DNA of 64,000 nucleotides, from the NCBI RefSeq assembly GCF_014655715.1, contig NZ_BNBM01000006.1, positions 124,001 through 188,000 of the forward strand, written 5' to 3'. The notes beneath the pieces were generated by a model. It had not been told where the DNA came from. It searched no databases and was given only the letters and a program-made list of their open reading frames with translations. Origin of the DNA: Streptomyces lanatus (GTDB taxonomy: Bacteria; Actinomycetota; Actinomycetes; Streptomycetales; Streptomycetaceae). The position numbers were made by a program, and so were the translations under genes. Shown piece after piece: positions 32,280-41,424 of this stretch (position 1 is the stretch's first letter; the number at the start of each line of letters is the position of its first letter).

Positions 32280-33971
32280 ATGGCCGCCGAACTGACCGCC
32301 CACGAGCTGATCGCCAAGCACCGGCCCACCCTCGACCAGGCGCTGGAAGCGATCCGCACGCGCGCGTACTGGTCACCGCACCCCGAGCACCCCAAGGCCT
32401 ACGGCGAGAACGGCAGCCTGGACGCGGCGGCGGGCAAGGCGGCCTTCGACGCCCTCCTGGGCGGTCGCCTCGACCTCGGCCAGCCCGGCACCGACGGCTG
32501 GGTGGGCGCCGAGACGTCCCCGTACGGCATCGAGCTGGGCGTCGAGTACCCGCACGCGAACATCGACGAGCTGCTGCCGGCCATGCGGTCCGGCATGCGC
32601 GCGTGGCGGGACGCGGGCGCGGAGATGCGCGCGGTGGTGTGCGTGGAGATCCTCAAGCGGATCAGCGACCGGACGCACGAGTTCGCGCACGCGGTCATGC
32701 ACACATCCGGCCAGGCCTTCATGATGGCGTTCCAGGCGGGCGGCCCGCACGCGCAGGACCGCGGCCTGGAGGCGGTGGCGTACGCCTATGTCGAGCAGGT
32801 CCGCACCCCCGACACCGCGGAGTGGACCAAGCCGCAGGGCAAGCGCGACCCGCTGGCGCTGAACAAGCAGTTCACGCCGGTCCCGCGCGGGGTCGCCCTG
32901 CTCATCGGCTGCAACACCTTCCCGACCTGGAACGGCTATCCGGGCCTGTTCGCCTCCCTCGCCACCGGCAATCCGGTCCTGGTCAAGCCCCACCCGCGCG
33001 CGGTGCTGCCGCTCGCGCTCACCGTGCAGGTCGCACGGCAGGTCCTCACCGAGGCGGGCTTCGACCCGAACCTCGTCGCGCTGGCCGCCGAACGCCCCGG
33101 CGAGGGCATCGCCAAGACCCTCGCCACCCGCCCCGAGATCCGGATCATCGACTACACCGGCTCGACCGCGTTCGGCGACTGGCTGGAGGCCAACGCCCGC
33201 CAGGCGCAGGTCTACACGGAGAAGGCCGGCGTCAACACGGTGCTCGTCGACTCCACCGACAACTACAAGGGCATGCTGTCCAACCTGGCCTTCTCGCTGT
33301 CCCTGTACAGCGGCCAGATGTGCACCACCCCGCAGAACCTGCTCGTCCCCCGCGACGGCATCCGCACCGACGAGGGCCCCAAGACCTTCGACGAGGTCAC
33401 CGCCGACCTCGCCCGCTCCGTCGACGGCCTCCTCGGCGACGACGCCCGCGCGAACGCGCTGCTCGGCGCGATCGTGAACCCGGATGTGAAGGCCCGCCTG
33501 GAGGCCGCCGCCGGGCTCGGCGAAGTCGCCCTCGCCTCCCGGGAGATCACGAACCCCGAGTTCCCGGACGCGGTCGTCCGTACGCCGGTGATCGTGAAGC
33601 TGGACGGTGCCAAGCCGGACGACGAGGCCGCGTACATGAGCGAGTGCTTCGGGCCGGTGTCGTTCGCCGTCGCCGTCGACTCGGCCTCGGACGCCGTGGA
33701 GTTGCTGCGGCGCACGGTGCGGGAGAAGGGCGCGATGACGGTCGGGGCGTATACGACGGACGACGAGGTCGAACAGGCCGTACAGGAGGCGTGCCTGGAG
33801 GAGGCCGCCCAGCTGTCGCTGAACCTCACGGGCGGGGTGTACGTCAACCAGACGGCCGCGTTCTCCGACTTCCACGGTTCGGGCGGCAACCCGGCGGCCA
33901 ACTCGGCGCTCACCGACGGGGCGTTCGTCGCGAACCGGTTCCGGGTCGTCGAGGTGCGTCGGGAGGCCTAA
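32280..33971 (+). CDS. paaN: PaaN-type aldehyde dehydrogenase
   Basis: Aldehyde dehydrogenase-superfamily protein of 563 residues, of the phenylacetate-degradation PaaN type without a MaoC hydratase domain. NAD-binding and catalytic phrases: GNPVLVKPHPRAVLPLAL, DYTGSTAFGDWL and the nucleophile Cys in SGQMCTTPQN. It would oxidise an aldehyde formed after ring opening of an aryl-CoA. No paaABCDE oxygenase genes are near, so the true substrate may differ. GAGGAG lies 11 bases before the ATG. Its stop overlaps the convergent rRNA/tRNA methyltransferase stop (CTAA). Confidence 0.88.
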   Translation: MAAELTAHELIAKHRPTLDQALEAIRTRAYWSPHPEHPKAYGENGSLDAAAGKAAFDALLGGRLDLGQPGTDGWVGAETSPYGIELGVEYPHANIDELLPAMRSGMRAWRDAGAEMRAVVCVEILKRISDRTHEFAHAVMHTSGQAFMMAFQAGGPHAQDRGLEAVAYAYVEQVRTPDTAEWTKPQGKRDPLALNKQFTPVPRGVALLIGCNTFPTWNGYPGLFASLATGNPVLVKPHPRAVLPLALTVQVARQVLTEAGFDPNLVALAAERPGEGIAKTLATRPEIRIIDYTGSTAFGDWLEANARQAQVYTEKAGVNTVLVDSTDNYKGMLSNLAFSLSLYSGQMCTTPQNLLVPRDGIRTDEGPKTFDEVTADLARSVDGLLGDDARANALLGAIVNPDVKARLEAAAGLGEVALASREITNPEFPDAVVRTPVIVKLDGAKPDDEAAYMSECFGPVSFAVAVDSASDAVELLRRTVREKGAMTVGAYTTDDEVEQAVQEACLEEAAQLSLNLTGGVYVNQTAAFSDFHGSGGNPAANSALTDGAFVANRFRVVEVRREA

Positions 33972-34702
33972 ACGGCGCCGAGGCTCCAGTGGTACAGCGT
34001 CATAGCCACACTGGTGGCGAGGTTGTAGCTGGAGACCTGCGGGCGCATCGGCAGGGACAGCAAGTGGTCGGTACGCGCGCGCAGTTCGGCCGACAGGCCG
34101 CTTCGCTCCGACCCGAAGGCGAGGACGGCGTCGTCCGGGAGCTTCACGCCCCGGATGTCGTCGCCCTCCGGGTCGAGCGCGAAGAGGGGGCCCGGTGGCA
34201 GCTCGGCCACGTCCAGTCGCTCCACGGCCGTCGCGAAGTGCAGGCCCGCGCCGCCGCGTACGACCGTGGGATGCCAGGGGTCGAGGGTGCCGGTGGTGAC
34301 CACACCGGTCGCCCCGAAACCGGCGGCCAGGCGGATCACGGCGCCGGCGTTGCCGAGGTTGCGGGGGTTGTCGAGGACGACGACCGGGGCGGTGCGGGGG
34401 GTGTGGGCCAGCTTTTCGAGGTTGGCCGCGCGGGGCGGTCGTAGCGCGAGGGCGGCCACGGCCGTCGGATGCGGGCGCGCCACCAGGGACGAGTACGTCG
34501 ACTCCGGGACCTCCGTCAGGAGCGCGGCCAGCGGCTCCCGTACATCCGGCGCCAGTTCGTCCGCGAGGGCCAGCGTCGCCTCCCGGTCGACGGTGACCGC
34601 GACCGGGACGTCGGCTCCGAAGCGCACGGCGTGCTTCAGGGCGTGGAAGCCGTCGAGCAGTACGGAGGTCCCTGCGAGCCGGTTCCAGGTGGTCACGGTC
34701 AT
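33968..34702 (-). CDS. TrmH/SpoU-family RNA 2'-O-methyltransferase
   Basis: A 244-residue SPOUT methyltransferase. Motif 1 is NPRNLGNAGAVIRLAAGFGA, motif 2 LAFGSERSGLS, motif 3 PMRPQVSSYNLATSVAMTLYHW, which form the trefoil knot that binds SAM. It probably methylates a ribose in tRNA or rRNA; the target is not known. ATG 34702 overlaps the stop of the HTTM membrane-protein gene by 4 bases (ATGA), so it is the third member of a coupled trio. The stop codon overlaps the convergent paaN stop. Confidence 0.92.
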   Translation of the reverse strand: MTVTTWNRLAGTSVLLDGFHALKHAVRFGADVPVAVTVDREATLALADELAPDVREPLAALLTEVPESTYSSLVARPHPTAVAALALRPPRAANLEKLAHTPRTAPVVVLDNPRNLGNAGAVIRLAAGFGATGVVTTGTLDPWHPTVVRGGAGLHFATAVERLDVAELPPGPLFALDPEGDDIRGVKLPDDAVLAFGSERSGLSAELRARTDHLLSLPMRPQVSSYNLATSVAMTLYHWSLGAV

Positions 34703-35925
34703 GCCGTGAAGCCTACGTGCGCGTGCTCGGGGTTCTCCGGGGTGCGCGGTCCGGGGAGTTCCGTACGGTCCTCGCCGCGCCGTACGAGACGCGAGAGCCG
34801 TCCACGCGCGTGTGCCGTCCAGCCGCCGAGGCGGCGCAGGAAGGTCGTCGGCAGGAAGACCGCGTCCGCCGCGATCATGGCGAGGGAGAAGAACGGCAGG
34901 CCGAGGACGACCGCGATCACGGCGTGCTCGGTGATCATCGCGGTGAGCAGGACGTTCTTGACCCGCCGGTTGAACAGCGTGAACGGGAAGGCGACCTGCA
35001 CGAGGACCGTGCCGTAGGTGATGAGCATCACCATGGTGCCGCTGGAGGAGAGCAGATCGGCGAGGGCGGGCCAGGGGGAGAAGTAGTCGAGGTGCAGTGG
35101 GTAGTAGACGGCCGTGCCGTCCTGCCATCTGGTGCCCTGGATCTTGTACCAGCCGGCGGTCGCGTAGATCAGACACGCCTCGGCCATGATCACCAGCAGG
35201 GCGCCGTTGTGCACGATGTTGCCGATGACGTCGAGGAGGATGCGGGGCTGAGCGGTGCGCGCGCGGCGGCCCACGATCCACCACACGGCCATCGCCGGCC
35301 ACATGATCCACAGGATCACCGGTACGGTCAGGTCGCCATCCAGGCGGCCCGCCGTGGTCGCCGCCACCAGCGCGAACCCGGACACCCCCCACAGGACCGG
35401 ACCCACCCGGTCCGGCGCGATGCGCTCGCCACGCGCGCGTGCCGCGTTCTGGCGCCGGGCCCGGCGCTCGTCCAGCGACCAGACCCGGCCGCAGCGCGTG
35501 AAGACGAGGTAGACGCACATCAGGTGCAGCACGTTGTCGCCGCCGTCGCCCATGAAGATGGAGCGGTTCTGCAGCGAGAGCACGCCGACCATGAACAGCA
35601 CGGACATCGTGCGGGTGCGCCAGCCGAGCAGCAGCAGAACGCTGGTCAGCACGGCGAAGACGTAGACACTCTCGAACCAGAACCCGCTGCTTGACCAGAT
35701 CAGGGCGGTGAAGGAGCCGTTCGTCCCGATCAACTGCTGGGCGAGGTCGAAGTCCCACGGGCCGGCGGGGCCGTACATCTCATGTCGGTGGGGGAACTCG
35801 CGCAGCAGGAACAGCAGCCAGGTCGCGGTGAAGCCGATGCGGATCACGGCCGTCTGGTACGGGCCGTGGGCGGACTCGGTGACCCGGGCGATGGCGGCGG
35901 AGATCGCGAGGGCGAAGCGGTTCAC
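34699..35925 (-). CDS. HTTM-domain membrane protein (gamma-carboxylase-like)
   Basis: A 408-residue polytopic membrane protein. It begins with a short cytoplasmic segment, then GPYQTAVIRIGFTATWLLFL and about eight further hydrophobic helices; DGGDNVLHLMCVYLVF, WYKIQGTRWQDGTAVYYPLH and LITYGTVLVQVAFPF are the horizontally transferred transmembrane (HTTM) domain signatures shared with vitamin K-dependent gamma-carboxylase. Function in bacteria is unknown. GTG 35925, with GGAGG 8 bases upstream, overlaps the DUF5819 stop (GTGA), so the two products are probably partners. Confidence 0.88.
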   Translation of the reverse strand: MNRFALAISAAIARVTESAHGPYQTAVIRIGFTATWLLFLLREFPHRHEMYGPAGPWDFDLAQQLIGTNGSFTALIWSSSGFWFESVYVFAVLTSVLLLLGWRTRTMSVLFMVGVLSLQNRSIFMGDGGDNVLHLMCVYLVFTRCGRVWSLDERRARRQNAARARGERIAPDRVGPVLWGVSGFALVAATTAGRLDGDLTVPVILWIMWPAMAVWWIVGRRARTAQPRILLDVIGNIVHNGALLVIMAEACLIYATAGWYKIQGTRWQDGTAVYYPLHLDYFSPWPALADLLSSSGTMVMLITYGTVLVQVAFPFTLFNRRVKNVLLTAMITEHAVIAVVLGLPFFSLAMIAADAVFLPTTFLRRLGGWTAHARGRLSRLVRRGEDRTELPGPRTPENPEHAHVGFTA

Positions 35926-36716
35926 CGGGCGGCCTCCGCCGTCTCGTCGGCCGGGATCGACCACCAGGGCAGCACCCGGTAGGTCGGCTTGTCGGAGAGC
36001 TCCTCGTCGCTCCACTCCGGCTGCGGCACGTTGGTGGTGCGGGAGCGGACCTGGACGCGGGCGACGACGCCGTCCTCACCGGCCGCGTTCTCTCGGTCGA
36101 GGCGCAGTTGCACTATGTGCCGCAGATAGGTCTCCGACAGGGCGCCGCGCAGGCCCACGGGGCGGTTGTCCGCGTCGTGCGTGGCGACGAAGAAGTCCCA
36201 GGCGCGGCGCAGCTCGTTCTGCTGGGTGTGGCTGGGCAGCAGATTGCCGTCGATGGCCCGGCCGTCCTGGGCGGACAGGTCGTACCAGCCGGTGGTGCGG
36301 GTGCCGCCGTCGGCGGTGTCGATCTCGGCGCGGACCTGCACGGCGATGTTCTGCTGGAGCGGGTTGGGCGCGAACAGCTTCCAGTTCTGCTCGAACTCCG
36401 GGTATATCCAGTCGTCGATCGCCCCGCCGTGCTGCTTGGTGACCGTGTTCGGCGGGGCGACGTGCAGAAACACCATGCCGACGTGGACACAGACGGCGAT
36501 GGCCACCACCGCGAGGGCGAGCGCGGCACCGATCTGGTAGCGCAGGGAGAGGGCGGCGACTCCGGTGCGGGGTTCCGGTTCGGGGGGCGCTTCGGCGATC
36601 AGCGGGGCTTCGGCGGACCGGGGCGCGTCGGCGGGCGGGGCGGGGCGCGGCACGGGCGGATGCGGCTGCTCGGCCGGTCCGTGTCGCGCGGCCGAGCCTG
36701 CGTCGTACGCGTCCAT
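35922..36716 (-). CDS. DUF5819-family membrane-anchored protein
   Basis: A 264-residue protein: a Pro/Ala/His-rich cytoplasmic N-terminus, one membrane helix (IGAALALAVVAIAVCVHVGM), then an extracellular domain with DDWIYPEFEQNWKLFAPNP, a phrase diagnostic of DUF5819. The domain would face the wall side next to the HTTM protein encoded by the overlapping gene. Function unknown; a subunit of an HTTM complex is an inference from coupling. ATG 36716 is preferred because GGGACAGG precedes it; the frame is open upstream. Confidence 0.85.
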   Translation of the reverse strand: MDAYDAGSAARHGPAEQPHPPVPRPAPPADAPRSAEAPLIAEAPPEPEPRTGVAALSLRYQIGAALALAVVAIAVCVHVGMVFLHVAPPNTVTKQHGGAIDDWIYPEFEQNWKLFAPNPLQQNIAVQVRAEIDTADGGTRTTGWYDLSAQDGRAIDGNLLPSHTQQNELRRAWDFFVATHDADNRPVGLRGALSETYLRHIVQLRLDRENAAGEDGVVARVQVRSRTTNVPQPEWSDEELSDKPTYRVLPWWSIPADETAEAAR

Positions 36717-36902
36717 CCTGTCCCGTTCCCCGATTCCGGTCCGTCCTGCCTCAGCGCTCGCACGGGAACGGTACTCAGGCCCACCCGCCGGGCACAGCCC
36801 CTGACGGGCCGACGTTGCCCACACCCTACGGGTGTCCCGCCGGACCTCGCTGGCACGTGATCGGGACCTCACGGGACCCGCACACACGCCATTCCCTTCT
36901 TC

Positions 36903-36916
36903 TAGAACCTGTTCTA
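36903..36916. promoter_or_regulatory. KstR-like palindrome over the acyl-CoA dehydrogenase promoter
   Basis: TAGAACCTGTTCTA is a perfect 6+2+6 palindrome of the TNNAACNNGTTNNA form bound by KstR, the TetR repressor of steroid catabolism in mycobacteria and relatives. It overlaps a possible -10 box TATCTT (36915-36920). Confidence 0.6.
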
Positions 36917-36964
36917 TCTTGACGCACCGTCAGCTCGCCATGCGTGTGCGGAAGGGCAGGGATC

Positions 36965-38098
36965 GTGGACTTCACCTTCACCGAGGAGCAGCAGGCGGCG
37001 GCCGAGGCGGCGCGCGGAGTGTTCGCCGGGGTCGCGCCGGACGCCGTGCCCTCTCCCGCGCTCACCCCGGGCGCCGTCGCCGACACCTTCGACCGCCCGC
37101 TCTGGGGCCGGCTCGCCGACGCGGACCTGCTGAGCCTGCTCCTCGCGGAGGAGTACGGCGGCGCGGGCCTCGACGCCGTCGCGCTGTGCCTGGTACTGCG
37201 CGAGTCGGCGAAGGTACTGGCCCGGGTGCCGCTCCTGGAGAGCAGCGCCGCGGCAGCCGCCGTCCAGGCGTACGGCGGCCCTGAGCTGAAGGCCGCGCTG
37301 CTGGCGCGGGCCGGACGCGGCGAGGCCGTGCTGACCGTCGCCGCGCACGGCCGCACCGGCCACGACGGTGCCGAACTCGCGGTGACGGCACGGGAGGCGC
37401 CCTCCGGGTGGGTGCTGGACGGCGTCCAGACCGCGGTTCCTTGGGTGTACGACGCCGATCTCATCGTCGTGCCGGCCCGTACCGCCGCCGACCGCACTGT
37501 GATGGCGCTGGTGGCGCCGGACGCCAAGGGCGTCACGCTCGCCGAACAGTTCTCGACCAGCGGGGAGCGGCTGGGGGAGGTGCGGCTTGAGTCGGTGCGG
37601 GTCGCTGCGCGCGATGTCATCGACGCCGAGGGGGCGTGGGAGTGGCTGCGGGAGCTGCTGGCCACGGGGACATGTGCGCTGGCGCTCGGGCTGGGGGAGC
37701 GGGTGCTGGGGATGACGTCCGAGTACGCGAGCAAGCGGGAGCAGTTCGGGCATCCCATCGCCACGTTCCAGGCCGTCGCCGTGCAGTCCGCCGACCGGTT
37801 CGTCGACCTGCGCGCCATGGAGGCCACGCTGTGGCAGGCCGCGTGGCGGATCGCCTCAGGAGCACCGGGAGCGCTGCCCGCCTCCGGTGACGTGGCCGTG
37901 GCCAAGATCTGGGCCTCGGACGGCGTACGGCGGATCGTGCAGACGGCACAGCATCTGCACGGCGGCTTCGGCGCCGACGTCGACTATCCGCTGCACCGGT
38001 ACCACGCCTGGGCCAAACACCTGGAACTGGCGCTCGGCCCGGCGGCGGCGCACGAGGAGGCGCTGGGGGATCTGCTCGCGGCACATCCCCTGGCCTGA
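36965..38098 (+). CDS. Acyl-CoA dehydrogenase
   Basis: FAD-dependent acyl-CoA dehydrogenase of 377 residues. Recognisable parts: FTFTEEQQAAAEAARGVF start, LLLAEEYGGAGLD, and the C-terminal domain with EYASKREQFGHPIATFQAV and HLHGGFGADVDYPLHRY. The middle beta domain is diverged and the usual catalytic Glu region cannot be assigned with certainty, as in subunits of heteromeric sterol-type FadE enzymes. GTG 36965 begins at the conserved N-terminus, after AGGGATC. The KstR-like operator upstream supports steroid or related lipid use. Confidence 0.88.
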   Translation: MDFTFTEEQQAAAEAARGVFAGVAPDAVPSPALTPGAVADTFDRPLWGRLADADLLSLLLAEEYGGAGLDAVALCLVLRESAKVLARVPLLESSAAAAAVQAYGGPELKAALLARAGRGEAVLTVAAHGRTGHDGAELAVTAREAPSGWVLDGVQTAVPWVYDADLIVVPARTAADRTVMALVAPDAKGVTLAEQFSTSGERLGEVRLESVRVAARDVIDAEGAWEWLRELLATGTCALALGLGERVLGMTSEYASKREQFGHPIATFQAVAVQSADRFVDLRAMEATLWQAAWRIASGAPGALPASGDVAVAKIWASDGVRRIVQTAQHLHGGFGADVDYPLHRYHAWAKHLELALGPAAAHEEALGDLLAAHPLA

Positions 38099-38116
38099 CC
38101 TGCGGGCCCGGGTGCG

Positions 38117-38464
38117 CTACAGCACGAAACCGGGCTGACCCTCGTCGGTCACCACGGGTCGTCCGGCCGCCGCCCACACCTGCATGCCGCCGTCGACGTT
38201 CACCGCGTCGATGCCCTGCTGGACCAGGTACATCGCGACCTGCGCCGAACGGCCGCCGGAGCGGCAGATCACGTTGACCCGGCCGTCCTGCGGGGCGGCC
38301 TCGGTCAGCTCGCCATAGCGGGCCACGAACTCGCTGATGGGAATGTGCAGGGCGCCTTCGGCGTGGCCCGCCTGCCATTCGTCGTCCTCACGGACGTCGA
38401 GGAGGAAGTCGTCGGCCTTGAGGTCGGTGACCTCGACGGTGGGTACGCCTGATCCGGGATGCAT
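38117..38464 (-). CDS. Rhodanese-domain protein
   Basis: A single rhodanese domain of 115 residues with the active-site loop CRSGGRS and the start motif FLLDVREDDEWQAGHAEGALHIP. It would carry sulfur as a persulfide on the Cys; the physiological acceptor is unknown. It lies between the acyl-CoA dehydrogenase (convergent, 18 bases) and the J-domain-like gene, upstream on the same strand. Confidence 0.93.
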   Translation of the reverse strand: MHPGSGVPTVEVTDLKADDFLLDVREDDEWQAGHAEGALHIPISEFVARYGELTEAAPQDGRVNVICRSGGRSAQVAMYLVQQGIDAVNVDGGMQVWAAAGRPVVTDEGQPGFVL

Positions 38465-38509
38465 GTCGTCGACGCTACCCGACAGGTCTCGACACGGCTC
38501 CGCGCCCCC

Positions 38510-39418
38510 TCAGGGGCCTTGGCTTTGCAATGCCGCCAGTTCCGCTTCCCGCTCCGACACCTGGGCCAGCAGCTGCTCGGCGATCTCGTCCAGGAGACGG
38601 TCGGGGTCGTCGGGGGCCAGGCGGAGCATCGCGCCGATCGCGCTCTCCTCCAGGTCCTTCGCGACGAGGGTGAGCAGCTCCTTGCGCTGGGCGAGCCATT
38701 CGAGGCGGGCGTACAGCTCCTCGCTGGGGGTCGGGCCCTGCTCCTTCAGCACGGGTCCCTTGGCCCATTCCTCGGCCAGCTCCCGCAGCAGCGCCTCGTC
38801 GCCCCGGGCGTAGGCGGCGTTGACGCGGGTGATGAACTCCTCACGCCGGGCCCGCTCGGCGTCCTCCTGGGCGAGGTCGGGGTGGGCCTTGCGGGCAAGC
38901 TCGCGGTAGAGCTTGCGGGCCTCGTCGCTGGGGCGCACCCGCTCCGGGGGCCGCACGGGCTGCTCCGTGAGCATCGCCGCGGCCTCCGGGAACAGTCCCT
39001 CGCCGTCCATCCAGCCGTGGAACAGCTCCTCGACGCCGGGCATCGGCAGCACCCGGGCGCGAGCCTCGTCGGCCTTGCGGATGTCCTCGGGGTCGCCGGT
39101 ACGCGCGGCCACGGCCTCGGCGATCCGGGCGTCCAGCTCGTCGAGGCGGGCGTACATCGGGCCGAGCTTCTGGTGGTGCAGCCGGGAGAAGTTGTCCACC
39201 TCGACGCGGAAGGTCTCCACGGCGATCTCGTACTCGATCAACGCCTGCTCGGCGGCCCGCACGGCCCGCTCCAACCGCGCCTCGGGCCGCTCGCCCGCGT
39301 CCTCGGCCGTCACCTTCGCCTCACCACCCTGCTCAGCTCCACCGACGGGCACCTCGGCACCGCCCGGCGCCCCCGCACCAGCGGGCTCGGCCTGGGACTG
39401 CTCAGCTTCCGGCGTCAT
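38510..39418 (-). CDS. J-domain-like protein with coiled-coil segments
   Basis: A 302-residue soluble protein. After a low-complexity Ala/Gly/Glu-rich N-terminus, residues about 45-100 form a probable coiled coil (LERAVRAAEQALIEYEIAVE). Around residues 165-220 is a J-like hairpin: KLYRELARKAHPDLA contains the HPD tripeptide, then FITRVNAAYARGDEALLREL as helix III. This suggests a DnaK partner. The C-terminus is again helical. GGGCGGGTG precedes ATG 39418. The family name is not known to me beyond the J-domain resemblance. Confidence 0.75.
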   Translation of the reverse strand: MTPEAEQSQAEPAGAGAPGGAEVPVGGAEQGGEAKVTAEDAGERPEARLERAVRAAEQALIEYEIAVETFRVEVDNFSRLHHQKLGPMYARLDELDARIAEAVAARTGDPEDIRKADEARARVLPMPGVEELFHGWMDGEGLFPEAAAMLTEQPVRPPERVRPSDEARKLYRELARKAHPDLAQEDAERARREEFITRVNAAYARGDEALLRELAEEWAKGPVLKEQGPTPSEELYARLEWLAQRKELLTLVAKDLEESAIGAMLRLAPDDPDRLLDEIAEQLLAQVSEREAELAALQSQGP

Positions 39419-39867
39419 CACCCGCCCAGCGTAGGCCACGACGTGCCGGGCACTTCGAACACGGAGGATCCGGGGGCGCCGGGGCCGACAGCACCGGGGG
39501 CTACCTCGGCAGCAGCCCGCGTGATCCCTAGCCATCCCGGCCGTGATCCGGCGGATGCCGGGCTCGCCGGGCCGACCGTGCCATGGCGGACGCCAGGTTC
39601 GCCGCGCCGAGAACACCACGGGCGCTGCGTCGACGGGCGCCCCGTCTCCTCTCCGCGATCCAACGGGCCCAGGGCCGCCGCAGCGCCCGTGGTCTTGCCG
39701 GCGCCCACTCGACCGCGGCCCACAGTGCGCCCCGACTCCGCCCCGCCCCGGCAGACGCCAGGCCGACGCCGCTGCCGATACTCCGCTACTCCGCCGACCG
39801 CGCTACACCCCACCGCCTCCGCCGCAATCCAGCGGACGCCAGTCCACCGGTGCTGCGGACGCCCCGG
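39419..39867. other. Gene-free GC-rich interval
   Basis: About 450 bases with no convincing gene. Scattered short phrases such as ATCCGGCGGATGCCGG and ATCCAGCGGACGCCAG recur in diverged form, suggesting a degraded low-complexity or repeat tract. The right end approaches the DUF2252 stop. I see no clear promoter or terminator. Confidence 0.4.
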
Positions 39868-41334
39868 TCACACCCCCATCTCCGCCGGAATCCGCCCCGC
39901 CCGCACCGCCGCCACCAGTGCGGCGTGGTCCGCCTCCGTGCGGTCGGCGTAGGTAAGGGCGAAGTCCGCGATGGCCTCGTCCAGTTCCTCGTTCTTGCCG
40001 CAGTAGCCGGAGATCAGGCGGGGGTCGGCGCTGTGGGAGTGGGCGCGGGCCAGGAGGGCGCCGGTCATGCGGGCGTAGTCGTCTATCTGGTCGGCGGCCA
40101 GCGCGGCCGGGTCGACGCTGCCCTTGCGGTTGCGGAACTGGCGTACCTGGAAGGGGAGCCCGTCGACCGTCGTCCAGCCAAGCAGGATGTCGCTGACGAC
40201 CTGCATGCGCTTCTGGCCGAGGACCACGCGCCGCCCCTCGTGGTCCGCATCCGGCGCCTCGAAGCCGGCCGTCACCAGGTGCGGGACCAGGACCGAGGGG
40301 CGGGCCTCCTTCACCTGCAGGACCAGCGGTTCGCCGCGGTGGTCCAGCAGCAGGACCACATAGGAGCGGGTGCCCACACTGCCCGTGCCGACCACCCGGA
40401 ACGCCACGTCGTGCACCGCGTGACGGGAGAGCAGGGGGTGGCGGTCCTCGGAGAGCGTCGTGACGTAGGCCTCCAGCGACGCCGCCACCGCCGCGGCCTC
40501 CTCGTCCGGGACCCGGCGCAGCACCGGCGGCGCGTCCACGAACGTACGGCCGCCGTCCTCCGTCACCGCCGTCGACTTCGCCGCGAAGCGCCCGCTGGTG
40601 TTGGCCCGGGCCTTCTCCGCGACCCGCTCCAGCGTGCCGAGCAGATCATGGGCGTCGGTGTGGGAGACCAGTTCCTCGTCCGCGATCGCGTTCCACGCAT
40701 CCAGCACCGGGAGCCTGGCCAGCAGCCGCATGGTGCGCCGGTAGGCACCGACGGTGTCGTTCGCCGCCTTGCGGCACTTGTCCTCGTCCGCGCCCGCCTC
40801 CCGGCCCGCGAGCACCAGCGAGGTGGCGAGCCGCTTGAGGTCCCACTCCCAGGGGCCGTACAGCGTCTCGTCGAAGTCGTTCAGATCGATGACCAGGCCG
40901 CCGCGCGCGTCGGCGTACAGCCCGAAGTTCGCCGCGTGCGCGTCGCCGCAGATCTGGGCGCGGATCCCGGTCATGGGGGTGCGGGCGAGGTCGTACGCCA
41001 TGAGTCCCGCCGAGCCCCGCAGGAACGCGAAGGGCGTCGCCGCCATCCGGCCGACCCTTATCGGGGTGAGCTCGGGAAGCCGGCCGAGGTTGGACTCCTC
41101 GACGGCGGCCACCGCGTCGGGCCGGCCGGCGTCGAGATCGAGCACCGAGTGGTCGGCGCGCGGCACCCGCCTGCGCAGTGCCTTGCCCTCCTCCTTCGGC
41201 GCCCCGCCACCGGGCCACTCGGCGAAGCCGCGCACCCGGGGCAGCCGGCGCCGCACGGCCCCCGCCGACGTCGACCCCGATTCCGCAGTCACCGCGGCCG
41301 CCTCCGCCGTAGCCCCCGCACCGACCTCGGTCAT
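39868..41334 (-). CDS. DUF2252-family protein
   Basis: A 488-residue protein with the DUF2252 signature: RMAATPFAFLRGSAGLMAYDL, CGDAHAANFGLY, VIDLNDFDETLYGPWEWDLKR (shown in parts) and, later, SYVVLLLDHRGEPLVLQVKEA. The fold resembles aminoglycoside-phosphotransferase/kinase proteins, with CGDAHAANFG as the catalytic-loop-like HxxN and DFDE as the metal motif. Substrate unknown. ATG 41334 has GGGAGG 8 bases upstream. It is monocistronic. Confidence 0.9.
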   Translation of the reverse strand: MTEVGAGATAEAAAVTAESGSTSAGAVRRRLPRVRGFAEWPGGGAPKEEGKALRRRVPRADHSVLDLDAGRPDAVAAVEESNLGRLPELTPIRVGRMAATPFAFLRGSAGLMAYDLARTPMTGIRAQICGDAHAANFGLYADARGGLVIDLNDFDETLYGPWEWDLKRLATSLVLAGREAGADEDKCRKAANDTVGAYRRTMRLLARLPVLDAWNAIADEELVSHTDAHDLLGTLERVAEKARANTSGRFAAKSTAVTEDGGRTFVDAPPVLRRVPDEEAAAVAASLEAYVTTLSEDRHPLLSRHAVHDVAFRVVGTGSVGTRSYVVLLLDHRGEPLVLQVKEARPSVLVPHLVTAGFEAPDADHEGRRVVLGQKRMQVVSDILLGWTTVDGLPFQVRQFRNRKGSVDPAALAADQIDDYARMTGALLARAHSHSADPRLISGYCGKNEELDEAIADFALTYADRTEADHAALVAAVRAGRIPAEMGV

Positions 41335-41424
41335 ACCGACCGCCTCCCCCGCACACCCATGAACACCGACACGAACATCAACTCGTGCCGACGTTACAAC
41401 CGGCGGCCGAAACGCGTCAGACCC

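Noticed and set aside
32280..33971. A phenylacetate degradation island
   Set aside because: paaN and a PaaH-like gene occur, but no paaABCDE, paaG, paaJ or paaK genes are in the window.
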